Assembly: GCF_000275845.1 (NCBI RefSeq)
Contig: NW_006766949.1
Location: 62,001 to 126,000 of the forward strand
Source of the DNA: Dichomitus squalens LYAD-421 SS1
Taxonomy: Eukaryota; Basidiomycota; Agaricomycetes; Polyporales; Polyporaceae
Direction: 5' to 3'
Length of the DNA stretch: 64,000 nucleotides
A program made the position numbers and the translations under genes. Position 1 is the stretch's first letter, and each line of letters begins with the position of its first letter. The notes beneath the pieces are model-generated. The model ran no database searches, was not told the DNA's origin, and was given only the letters and a program-made list of their open reading frames with translations. This document shows positions 23,527-32,858 of this stretch, in pieces.

Positions 23527-23930
23527 GGCTGGGGAGGATGTATGCGCTGGGGCGCCGACGGGGAGGGCGTGCCCCAGGGGAGGCGGCGGTCCTGGCGGTG
23601 GTTGTGAGTCAAGGCGCAGCGGGGGGACGAACCTGCTTAGTCTTCTGTCAAGGTTGGAAAGTGGAGGGCCGGTGCAATGACACACGCGGCGTTGTATGGC
23701 AGGGGTGATATCGATACAAGTGTGACGGAGCGGGGAATTGTACATACACAGTAGATCCAGACAATATTGCACAAAGTCAGTATGCGCAGATGGTCAACGC
23801 AGAACATGGGCAGAAAACATCCAGCAAGTCCCGTGTTTGCGATGCCCCGGTGATACCTATGTGTTCAAGAGCAGCACAATGCTCAACTATGAGCATGCTG
23901 CGGGGTGCGACGTTAGCGTGCACACGGTCG

Positions 23931-24761
23931 TCATGCCATTTGTTCAGAGTACTCACGTTCAAAGTGCCGATATGGCCCAAGGCATAAAGCATGAACAGCG
24001 TGAGCACAATTACCAGCTTGGCACCACAGCAGCAGTACTGTCAGCGCAGCCCGCAACGGACCAGACGATGAGACACGCACCAGAACCACAAATAGCGCAA
24101 TATGCCACGCCCTCCCGGTGCGAGGCCGCGGCGTCCCTCCAGCCAGGAGCGGCTGCCTCTCTGAATCGCCTTGAACGGCCTCCCTCCCAGCTCTCCTCTG
24201 CTGTACCGCAGCAACGATCTCCTCCCTCCGCCGCTCGAGCTGCTCGATGAGCACGTCGCACCCCGCCTGCAGCTCCGTCAACGCCGCAAGCCGCTGCTCG
24301 TGCCGCTCGTCCCCCGCAAACCGCGAGCCCCTCGAGCTCTCCCTCCTCTCACCCCCACTGTCGCTCTGCACGCTCCCAGGACTCCCCGCGCGCGACCCGA
24401 CCCCCTCATCCCCCGCCCCCGCCCCCTGCGCCCTCACAGGGAACCGCCTCAAATACGCCTCCCGCGCCGCCCGCTCCTCCCCAAGCGCGTCCCGGTACGC
24501 CCGCACGCGCTGCAGCGCGCGCCCCACGACGCTCTCCAGCACCATCGCGCGCACCTGCTTCTCCCCCAGGGCGCCCTTCGCCCGCAGCCGCTCCGCGCGC
24601 GCCGCCGCGTCCTTGTACCGCCCCGCGAGCCGCGCGTGCTCCTCGAGGTGCGCTGCGCAGTACCGGCCCCAGCCCCGGAACGTCGCGCTGCACGGCGTCG
24701 TGCCGTCTGGGAGGAGCGCCTCGCAGGCCTTGCGCCGTGGCGCGCGGGGTGGCGGGGCCAT
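23931..24761 (-). CDS. Cys/His-module coiled-coil protein with membrane-like tail, tandem member 4
   Basis: The start at 24761 (MAPPPRAPRRKACEALLPDG) is chosen because the family module begins just after it. The module is CEALLPDGTTPCSATF then GRYCAAHLEEHARLAGRYKD, followed by Arg/Ala-rich helix. The later signature is weaker (ERAAREAYLRRFP). The linker is Ser/Gly-rich, and the second coiled coil reads LIEQLERRREEIVAAVQQRR. A hydrophobic stretch near the end (AWHIALFVVLVRVSSS, LRAALTVLLLW) looks like a membrane anchor. An alternative splice near 24040 would add LTLFMLYALGHIG. Unlike members 2 and 3, no intron interrupts the middle. GC content is very high, so several other frames are open; they are shadows. 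Confidence 0.65.
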   Translation of the reverse strand: MAPPPRAPRRKACEALLPDGTTPCSATFRGWGRYCAAHLEEHARLAGRYKDAAARAERLRAKGALGEKQVRAMVLESVVGRALQRVRAYRDALGEERAAREAYLRRFPVRAQGAGAGDEGVGSRAGSPGSVQSDSGGERRESSRGSRFAGDERHEQRLAALTELQAGCDVLIEQLERRREEIVAAVQQRRAGREAVQGDSERQPLLAGGTPRPRTGRAWHIALFVVLVRVSSSGPLRAALTVLLLWCQAGNCAHAVHALCLGPYRHFEREYSEQMA

Positions 24762-25652
24762 GGTCGGGTGTGGGTGCGGAGGGGGTTGTTGTTTGTGCGG
24801 AGGAGGGGGGTTGACTGGCGCGTCCAACGTAGACGTCAAGTCGTCGGCTTTCAGTAGAGCAGGGTGGATGGGGAACGCAGTACTCTCAGCCTGGGTCCGA
24901 TAGGGCCAGGGGAGGTGGGTGGTGGTAGCGGAAAGGCCTCGACGCCTGAGAGTGCGACCGGGAGCGGTAGGTGGGAAGGGGTGGCGGCTCGCAGCGGATA
25001 AGGTGCATGCCATAATACTCGTGTGCGCGTGCGCGTCCCGACAAGACGCCATCCCGCCAACACAAAGGCGTTGGTTTGGCGATTGTTCTTGTACTCACTC
25101 TTCATCACAGTGTGGAAGTTCGCGCGGGGCCAGAGAACAAAAACACGGTATATTGCGTTCGGCTCAGCTCTGCAAACGACTCAGTGGCGTAGTACAGCGG
25201 CCCTTGATGATTCCTTTGGAATCATGTAAAGAATGAGAAACGGAATGTGCAAATATGGAACTGCTATGGTCCCCAGGCTCGTTTTTTCTCGGAGTCCACC
25301 CCCGGTGGGAGGTACACATGTATTTACGTTCCGACTAAGCATAGCCATAACGCAACTTCAAATTCCAACACACAAGCCGGGCGCAGGTACGTGAAGGTTG
25401 GCGGAGGCCAGAAAATGAAAGTCTTATGTAGACTCATTCCCCATGAGCTTCTACTTCCGCATGCACACGCATGAGGGAGGGATAGGCTTGTTGTCGATGT
25501 GAATTTGGGAGCTCTAGCTGATTCCGGGAAGCACTACGAGGTTCAATGTCTATGATACAGTTTCCATTCTACTGAAAGCATATCAGATACATTAGGCTAC
25601 GACACAGTCGAGCAATGATCCAAAGATACTAACCTAAGGTCTCCGGCCATGT
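24762..25652. other. intergenic, no gene seen
   Basis: Between member 4 and VPS22. The left part is the GC-rich leader of member 4 with Pro-rich shadow frames. The right part (25100-25650) is AT-richer and has only short frames. Confidence 0.4.
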
Positions 25653-26408
25653 TCACTCGTCCCAGCGCATGGCTGATGGCACCCAATATGAGACTCCATA
25701 CTCTGGATCTTGCTCGTCCAGCCAACAGAGACCGTCGCGCAGAAGCATGTTCTCTAGCGCGGCCCGCGCACGCTCCTGCGTCCAACCCCTGCGCGCCACC
25801 AGAACCTGTTCAGAGACCCGGCCGCCATCCTCCTGCGCAACGGCAAGCACGACTGCCTGATCAGCATCCAGCTCCTTCGGCACGCTCCGCACCATCTTCC
25901 TCCCCCCACCGACGTCGATGACCTCGTATCCCGCAGAAAGCGGCTTGAGTGTCTTGATGCTCCGCAGGACGTCGTCCTCGGTGATCACGTCCCCGCCCAC
26001 TCCCCGCAGCTTGCTCACCAGTCGGATCAGCTCGCTCATCTCAATCAGCCCTCCGTTCCGCTCGCGCGTGCTCACGCACACGTCGACGATCTGCACGCCA
26101 AGCTCGTACTGCCAGTCGCCCAGGTTGAGCATCTCCGCCCACCAGCCGCCCTTGCGGGGTCCCGCGAGCGGATCGACGCCGACGGTCGTGCACATCTGCT
26201 GGAACGCATGGCGGAATGAGGGCTCCTTGCGGATGCGGTCGCGGTGCGTCGACGCGTAGTGCGCGAGGGCGCTGCGGAATTGGGCAAGCTGGAGGTGGAG
26301 GTGCTCGACCTGTCCTTGGGAAAGCTCGGTCGAGAGCTCAGCGAAGCCGCGTTTGGACTGCTGTTGTCGATCGAATGCTCCTATTCCGACCCCTCCAAAG
26401 CGATGCAT
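25653..26408 (-). CDS. SNF8: ESCRT-II subunit VPS22 / SNF8 (EAP30)
   Basis: Intron-free gene of 251 residues, close to the family length (233 in yeast, 258 in human). The start MHRFGGVGIGAFDRQQQSKR is the conserved N-terminus of the family; in-frame sequence upstream is not conserved. An N-terminal helical region (QGQVEHLHLQLAQFRSALAH) is followed by IRKEPSFRHAFQQMCTTVGV and the first winged helix with WWAEMLNLGDWQYELGVQIV and GLIEMSELIRLVSKLRG. The second winged helix has SIKTLKPLSAGYEVI and ends ENMLLRDGLCWLDEQ. VPS22 pairs with VPS36 and two VPS25 in ESCRT-II at the endosome and drives sorting of ubiquitinated cargo into multivesicular bodies. A TIR element begins 91 bp upstream of the start codon, so part of the promoter may lie inside it. 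Confidence 0.95.
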   Translation of the reverse strand: MHRFGGVGIGAFDRQQQSKRGFAELSTELSQGQVEHLHLQLAQFRSALAHYASTHRDRIRKEPSFRHAFQQMCTTVGVDPLAGPRKGGWWAEMLNLGDWQYELGVQIVDVCVSTRERNGGLIEMSELIRLVSKLRGVGGDVITEDDVLRSIKTLKPLSAGYEVIDVGGGRKMVRSVPKELDADQAVVLAVAQEDGGRVSEQVLVARRGWTQERARAALENMLLRDGLCWLDEQDPEYGVSYWVPSAMRWDE

Positions 26409-26499
26409 AGTAGTTTTCAGTTGGAAGCGGAGGCGAGGTAATTCACAGGGAGAGCATTTGGCAGTGGTGCAAGAACGATGGAGAAGACGGCCAGTTCTA

Positions 26500-26965
26500 T
26501 GGTGCAGTTCACTTAAACGCCTCCACTTTTGTACGCTGTTAGGCGCCGTGTCATAAGTCCTCCAGATATTCATGATTTCGGTCAATTTTGTGTGAATTTC
26601 AAGGAATTGAACAGAGGAAGCGATCCCCAAAGGGGATTCTCGATAGGGTGAGAACTGGCAAAAATGGCCGTACCAGTTCTGCCACGGCACGTGATCTGGG
26701 CGTCTATAGAGTAATTTTATGCTTATATAATACCATACCATTGCCTGTACAGATCGGCATCCTTGAACTTGGGCCATGTATGGGAGGGTTCAGACACTAT
26801 CGTGTCGTGGGATAACGGCTCTATGGAGGTTCCTTGGGCTTGCACTTCCATCTGTGCAGCCTGGTAAGTAACGACAACCGATTCGAGCATACTGCCAAGT
26901 CACGTGACACATAAGCGCGCGCTTAATCGCGTACAAAAGTGGAGGTGTTTAAGTGAACTGCACCA
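26500..26965. mobile_element. 466-bp MITE with 37-bp TIRs and TA target duplication
   Basis: The left end, 26500-26536, begins TGGTGCAGTTCACTTAAACG. The right end, 26929-26965, is its inverted copy with one mismatch in 37. Both sides are flanked by TA, as for Tc1/mariner or pogo elements. The interior has no coding frame of note. It contains CACGTGACAC near the right end and a partly matching GTGTCAT near the left, so the inverted symmetry may reach inward. The short length and long near-perfect TIRs indicate a non-autonomous element and fairly recent activity. It sits directly upstream of SNF8. Confidence 0.88.
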
Positions 26966-27215
26966 TAGCAAGACCGTTGCGATTAGATAAGATTACGTAT
27001 AGTATAGTCGAATACGGAGACATAGTAGTAAGTAGCTTTATACTAATTGAGACACGCAAATCAGTCCCCTAGACGTTGCTCCATCATGTAGTCGGACCGA
27101 ATTTCATACGCCAAGCCGGTGCTTGCGAAGATGACTGAAGTGGAAAAGGTTTAACTATGCGCAGCTTTGCTCATCGACAACGTCCTGTCGCGCAGGTCAC
27201 AAAAGATCAGCCTCG

Positions 27216-28934
27216 TCATGCTGTTGAATATCTTGAAGTGAAACGTACCTTTGGCTCGTCTATTGACATGAATTCGCGTGCCATGCTGTCGGGACGGCCG
27301 ATCTCCAGTAGCCCTGCACCTAGAGGCCCGCCCTTCTCATGTAGAACGGCAACATTGTGCTCATCTACTGTGTGCGACTCCAACGCGCACGAGCTGGTGA
27401 GCAAGTCAACACTCCTCGTGACATTGGTCGTCCCCGTCATGTGAGTGTCATAGGTGAGCGGTGCCCCAAGGTCTCCAATGACGTCCGGGCGAGCGATTTC
27501 AATCGAAGTGAACTGAGAGAGCGCAATCGTTGTATTGCGCCGTCCAGCTGGTCCTTCTGGAGTGTGGGCAACCTCGCGTAGATTGAGCATGAAGCGGGAG
27601 ATCAATATGCAAGTGAACCTGCGTAGATGAGGTTCGGAGATCAGAAACACGCAAAGAGCAACGCAAGTAGCTTACACATCGATGAATTCCGGCATGGGAT
27701 TGAAGAGCTATACAATCTTGTAAGATACTTGAGCGATTGACGTAAGTGATGGGGGACTTACAGCGTCGCTCTCGTTGATGATCAGGTCGACGACGTTCAA
27801 GATGAGTAGCACACTTCGGCATCGTCAGGATCTGAGACTCGAAGGGATCGGTGAATGGAAACTCACACGAAGTAAAGGGTACCGTCGCGCAGAATGAGCG
27901 ATGAAAGAGACATTTGCAGCTTTAGATCGCTGGCGATCTTCTTGATTTCGTACGTCTTGATCCATGTCAGAACGAGGACAAGTAGATCCGCCGCAATGGC
28001 ACAACTATGGGTAACGATGGACACTAGTAGGAACTACAATCAGAGGACGAAGGCGCTAGCAACGTTACGACGTACGTTTCGCGAACTGAGCTGCTGAGAG
28101 CGCAACGTCCTCGCCACAACCCCAGAACGGGAATGTCTCTGCAGCAGGGAATGACCGTGCATATTGGTACTGGATTGATCAATTCATTCGGCCGGTGGAT
28201 GGGATCATACTCCTGAAAGATGACCTACAATGTTTGTTGTAGGTGTGACGATGGCCACAAGCATGACCAACGTGAAGGGTTTCCAGTTGCGATCCCATAT
28301 CGCATAGACACGAAGTGCTGAAAAGACTGACTTACGATGAGATATGACCATACAAGTGTGGGGTAGCGGCCAAAAGACGTACTGGCAGTGATGAAGTATG
28401 CAAGCACCGTCAAGATCATGACAATGATGATAGGCGAGCTGCATCTACAGGAGAGCCGTTAGCTCATTTTGAACCGGCGACGACATCATTGGCTCACGTC
28501 TGTACAAGCTAATGTCAGACGCGGGTATACAATAGATGAAGCCCTATGTACCTTGTCCGTCTGATTCGGCCACCAAAATGTGCTCACTGGAAGGGCTATC
28601 TTGCCCAAGAGGGTAACATACCGGTTCAGGGCGAACACTACTGTCGCGCCGGAGAATTTGCGGCTCCACACAAAGTGAACCTCACCCGCGAATGTAAGCA
28701 GGTGATCATATACAAGTAGGGCTAAACGGGAAAGCAGTATCAGGTCCATACCTGCACACTGAGTGACATTGACTACACTCACCAACGGCCGCGATCTGGC
28801 AATAGTAGCTGATCTGACTACATACTCGGCACCATTTGAGTGAGTGCCAGGGCATACGGGAGACGAGAAGATACTCACAAGAGCTTCAACGAGGCCACCA
28901 ACTGCTGCATTTCATCTCCTTCGCTGTCCGACAT
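27216..28934 (-). CDS. DUF6533-type multi-pass membrane protein, copy C (best preserved)
   Basis: The start at 28934 reads MSDSEGDEMQQLVASLKLLF. Exon 2 gives QISYYCQIAAV and exon 3 ALLVYDHLLTFAGEVHFVWS, KFSGATVVFALNRYVTLLGK and WWPNQTDK. This is the DUF6533 domain with its YDHLLTF and RY motifs. A 2-nt exon follows (28498-28499), then CSSPIIIVMILTVLAYFITA, LRVYAIWDRNWKPFTLVMLV, a short loop exon, FLLVSIVTHSCAIAADLLVL, LQMSLSSLILRDGTLYFV, VLLILNVVDLIINESDA, LFNPMPEFIDV and FTCILISRFMLNLREVAH with a soluble tail. Seven helices fit the family. Its role is unknown; some authors suggest receptor-like function from topology. Exon joins in the loop near 28170 are uncertain. It is a distant relative of copies A and B, and on the opposite strand. 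Confidence 0.8.
28498..28499 (-). other. apparent 2-nt micro-exon, copy C
   Basis: On the minus strand TTGTACAG|AC|GTGAGC separates introns 28551-28500 (52 nt, CTGAC branch-like) and 28497-28445 (53 nt, GCTAAC branch-like). The exon before ends AAG in phase 0. Adding AC gives Lys-Thr-Cys-Ser-Ser and the hydrophobic helix expected of the family. Confidence 0.7.
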
Positions 28935-30588
28935 GTTGACGGCGTAGAACGGAGGGAATCGGACTATAGTGACGGCAGGAAACAGGGAATCGAAGGCGGG
29001 ACATGCCACAAGCTCTGCATAAATATCAGCAGCGGAAAACAGCGAGATAGAACATTAGGCTTAGGGGACAGAGGGCGCTCAACAGCTGATCGCACGCATT
29101 CAGACCACACTAAGCGCTTCGAGGTATGAGACGATACGCGCCGCCAACGGAGTCGTGACAAGTGCAGTGCAGACACGTCTGTCAATTCAAACTCAATCGC
29201 GGTAGAACCCCACACGTTGATGCCAATGAGTACTTACCTGTCAACAGCGCTTCTGTTATCTGACCACGTTTTATGTTTGTATCGCCCTGAGACCGCTCAA
29301 AGGCGCGGCTACATATTATCATGATGAAAAACGGATCGAAAACGTTCTTCAGAGAGGTGGGCGAGCACAGAGTAGCGCTGGACGTAAAAGGCAGAGCCTG
29401 AGATAAGTCATGGAAATGAAATCGATGTCGTAGTCGAGGTCGAATGCGGGAAAGTCTCTGCTGCATGGTGCTCACTGCTACGCTGATCACGTCGATCGCG
29501 GTTGTGTTGAGCGCCGGAAGGGGTGATCATGACAAATTAGGCTGAAAAAGCAGTACCGAACAAAGGAGCCTGAGAAGGGCAGTGCAGCGTCAACGGGGGT
29601 GACAACAGTTTCATGACAAATGATACTTCGAGACTAGAAGATGAGGCATGAACAATCTTCATGACTAGATTTGAGACTCTCAAGGGTAGTGCGTGTCAGG
29701 CACAACTCCAGTGCCGTCGACCAGCTTGTGACGCCAGAATGTCGCGGAAGAGCCTTCCTTTGCCACACCTCAAGATTATCCCCCCAGCTGAACGCACCGC
29801 TACCGCCTTAGCTCCTGAAATGTCCCCTTTGCTTGTGTTATGAGACCGTGAGACGTTCTATGTTGCTTCATGGTCCGAGTACATATCAGCTCGCACGAGT
29901 CGCGGCATGCCGCTCAAGGGAGGACGGGCATATGCGACGAAGCAGAACGGACTTCCACGGGTTGGTGGTAGGGCGGCAGCTGTAGCGTACCTGTAGGGTT
30001 GCGGTCAATGCTGACGGTAGGAATCAAGACGTGGCTGCGCCGGACACAGAGATGGAGGTAGTGAGCCCGGAGATGGCGAGCTTGCCATGCAACAGACATA
30101 ATCGAACCGACGCCGTACATGTCTCCGAGAAACCACAGAAAGGCACCATGGGGCTAGGCTAGACCTACCCCAGGACGAGAACTGATAAGGTATGGTGTTG
30201 TGCACATCGTGGTAGAGCCTCGGATTCAAGACGAGGCACAGTGTCCAAGGATTCGATGAGTGATGGATGATTCTGAGCGCAGTGACATTGTATGTAGGAC
30301 TGCAGTGTAATCAAGAATTTTGAACCGCGCAACGATGTGTTGCGGCGACAGGGACCAAACACATAACAACAAGAACTAGCGTTAGCGCATCTGACCGCTT
30401 TTTCTCACGGTCTTCCGATTTCAAACGCCTGCCACTTGCAGATGATTGCTTCTCGAGTCCCTACAGTCATATAGCTCTTCGAAATTCGCTTCGAAAGTTG
30501 CGCATCAAGTTTGCTTTCGTAGTCTTTGTTTTGACCCCACTAGCTCAATCACGCCGCAATCACGTGCACTGAACAGTCGTCATCATTG
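28935..30588. other. intergenic, no gene seen
   Basis: Only short unrelated frames are open. The Arg/His-rich minus-strand frame at 29182-29490 has no domain. A segment near 30382-30437 has a tRNA-like D-arm word but does not fold into a tRNA. Confidence 0.4.
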
Positions 30589-31311
30589 GGGGTGGTCAGA
30601 GCGCACGATTCTGTGCGATTCTGGAGCGATTCTGGAGGACGATTCTGGAGACGATTTTGTCGCCAGAATCGCGATTTCCGCAGAATCGCGCAGAATCGCA
30701 GAAGCTCCTCCGGAATCGCGATTCTGCGTCGACTCCCTTCGTCCCACCTGTCTCCCTGTCTATAGCCAATACGAGACATATTTCATTGAAAGGAGGTTCA
30801 CGAAACCTCCTCACTGACTCCGAGAATATAAACTAGAACGAGATCTATACCGTGGTGAGCAGAGCTAATATACATGTGTGCGGATATACGTACCTATACC
30901 GTGGTGAGCAGAGCTAAGGAGCACGGTATAGGACGTCAACTATATAAATGGTGATGTACGTAATCTGTGAAGTGTGCCGAGTAAGACAGAAGCGGTGGGT
31001 GAGGCTTACATTCATGCATATTCCAGTGACAGGATAGTTGCATAGGAACCTCTCGAGGTAACTGTGTCGAAACAACGACTTTCTACAGAGAATCTGTACC
31101 TATAGTGGTGATTTCGCCTCAAATTTGCTCGATTTCGGTCGGAAAAATGCGGAGTTGATTTGTCTTGTTCTTTTTGAATATGTAGGGTGTTCAAGGGCGC
31201 GATAGAGCCCAAAACCAAAGGCAGACATTGAGTAGACAGTCGAGAAATGTAGAACTGTAGTACCAGAATCGGTCTCAGAATCGCCTGAGAATCGTGAACT
31301 CTGACCACCCC
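30589..31311. mobile_element. 723-bp non-autonomous TIR element, same family as 22135-22478
   Basis: The ends are GGGGTGGTCAGAG and its inverse, perfect over 13 bp and matching on through CACGATTCT after two mismatches. The flanks share ATTG (30585-30588; 31313-31316), probably the remains of a 5-bp target duplication. The interior starts with dense repeats of CGATTCTG and AGAATCGC that can pair into hairpins. No transposase frame was found. The terminus differs from the 22135 element by one purine transition (GGGGTRGTCA). Confidence 0.75.
30845..30917. repeat. 24-bp direct repeat inside the TIR element
   Basis: CTATACCGTGGTGAGCAGAG plus CTAA occurs at 30845-30868 and again at 30894-30917. 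A nearby GCACGGTATAGG is the inverse of its first part. It may be a trace of a nested insertion or of slippage; it is not present in the smaller family member. Confidence 0.8.
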
Positions 31312-32126
31312 TATTGATCCCGCTGCCATCAGCCTGATGCCACGGTGACCCAGCAAACACACGTGTCTGGCTGTATCGTGAGTCTGACCATGTACACTGT
31401 ACGCGCGCACTCATCATCTAATGATATATTTTGGGTGCAGCTCTTTGGTTCCATCGGCAGTGTTGACCCCCGCATGGGCGCTTCATAAATGGTGCGATTA
31501 GATCATGGTGGTTCATTATCACCATCGCTGCAGTGTATTATTATACATGATGCACAAGCCAATGTGAAGAGCTAAATCATAGCGGCTTGTCAATAGCCAG
31601 GAGGCTTTTTCGTGAACCCGCCATGAATAAGTGCCGCATACCCTGCTCCATGAAACGAGTAAAGTGGCTATGCACGTTGTTTGTAGCTTCGTATGCAGCT
31701 TCATTGACTTCAGCAAACACAATGTGCCGCATAAATTTCCACAAATCATGCTCCGCCCACCACCTTCTGCAGGGCAAGCTTAGAAGACAACTTATTGATT
31801 GGTAGATACTACAGCGAGAATTCGAGTTATGTCACAGTAGAGAATAAGTCCTCATTCAGAGATCGAAGGCAGGTGGTAGAAAGCAACATAAAGCGATGTT
31901 TTTGGCAAGAAGCAGCACATCAGATGTGGACGAAGAGGAGGACGTGTGTGAGAATCAACGGTACCGATGTAGCATGACTGTCAGTACTGATAAGAAGCCC
32001 AGCTCGAAGTCATGGGCATCAAGTTGGCCTCGTTTTCTACATCCACGACAACGGCTGAGTGTTGAGGATACTGTGTAGAGAAGCCTGGGAAAATCGAGCC
32101 GCTAGACTCACGTATATCTAGCGGAC
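31312..32126. other. intergenic, no gene seen
   Basis: Short AT-richer frames only (up to about 76 codons), without domain or intron support. Confidence 0.4.
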
Positions 32127-32858
32127 CTAGTCCGCGACGCTTCGCATGAGTATCCACACATCTGGTAGCCTAATGCTTAACTGACCTGCCACCTCCACCA
32201 TATCCATAGACGCATCTGATGTGGATGACGTCGGGTTACAACTTTGACTACCGCGAATACGTCTGTGGACACGAGCGTGGTCGACGCAAGTTGCACCCTG
32301 GCCGCGGTTAAGGCAGCGTCGACAGGGACGGGCGTCGTCGCATGACTTCCGCATCTCGTGGCAATTGGTGCACTGGAAGGTATGACACCCATAACCAACA
32401 GTTTGTGAGAGGAAAGCGATTGAGACACGCGCGCGAGGGTGAGCGCCGGTGTTGACAAGCCCTTCGACGGCACCGAGCCCGGGTGAGGGACCTGTGAGTA
32501 GTCCGGGAGAGGTCGGGAGGGATCCTGTCGCTGTTGGCGATGTCGCCGGGCACTGGTTCATCACCGGTATGCTGGACACGGGAAGAGGAAGCGTTTGAGT
32601 AGAAACCACCTGGCTAGCGACCAGTGCTGGGGCGAGGAGGATATCTTCAACACAAGACGGTAGGATCGGCGGAGGCATTCTAGCAGACATACCTTGGTAG
32701 CGTAAAAGGGGCATAGCGACGAAGAGCTCCCCGTGTAACAGGTACAGGCGATCGTTGGACGAGGGCGGCAAGGAGGGTATGGCGGCATTGGGCGCATCTC
32801 CTTGAAGCAGGGGACCAACGCAGCTTGGCAGAGGGCGGTATGGTTGAGGGGAGGCCAT
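32127..32858 (-). CDS. Zn2Cys6-like putative transcription factor, small
   Basis: The minus-strand start at 32858 reads MASPQPYRPLPSCVG. After a Pro/Ser/Leu-rich region of about 150 residues comes CTNCHEMRKSCDDARPCRRC and a last Cys after LNRGQGAT. The spacing is Cys-x2-Cys-x6-Cys-x5-Cys-x2-Cys-x8-Cys, a binuclear zinc cluster as in fungal DNA-binding proteins, followed by basic residues (RVHRRIRG). The base before the first Cys codon follows CCTTCCAG, so an intron probably ends there. An exon ending ...HPRAR with donor gtctca at about 32425 would join in frame. The unspliced frame is also open. The gene at 62180-62822 has an intron at the same place before its first Cys, so they are related. 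Target genes are unknown. Confidence 0.65.
   Translation of the reverse strand: MASPQPYRPLPSCVGPLLQGDAPNAAIPSLPPSSNDRLYLLHGELFVAMPLLRYQGMSARMPPPILPSCVEDILLAPALVASQVVSTQTLPLPVSSIPVMNQCPATSPTATGSLPTSPGLLTGPSPGLGAVEGLVNTGAHPRARVSIAFLSQTVGYGCHTFQCTNCHEMRKSCDDARPCRRCLNRGQGATCVDHARVHRRIRGSQSCNPTSSTSDASMDMVEVAGQLSIRLPDVWILMRSVAD

Noticed and set aside
23931..25052. Longer N-terminal extension of family member 4
   Set aside because: The first 97 residues lack conservation with the other members. The methionine at 24761 precedes the module and fits their start.
26409..26777. 123-residue N-terminal extension of SNF8
   Set aside because: It would run through the MITE, and the family begins at MHRFGGVGIGAF.
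30382..30440. tRNA-like words (GTTAGCGCATCTGACC ... GATTTCAAAC)
   Set aside because: No acceptor stem pairs, the T-loop lacks the TTCGA/TTCAA context in the right place, and the anticodon arm does not fold.
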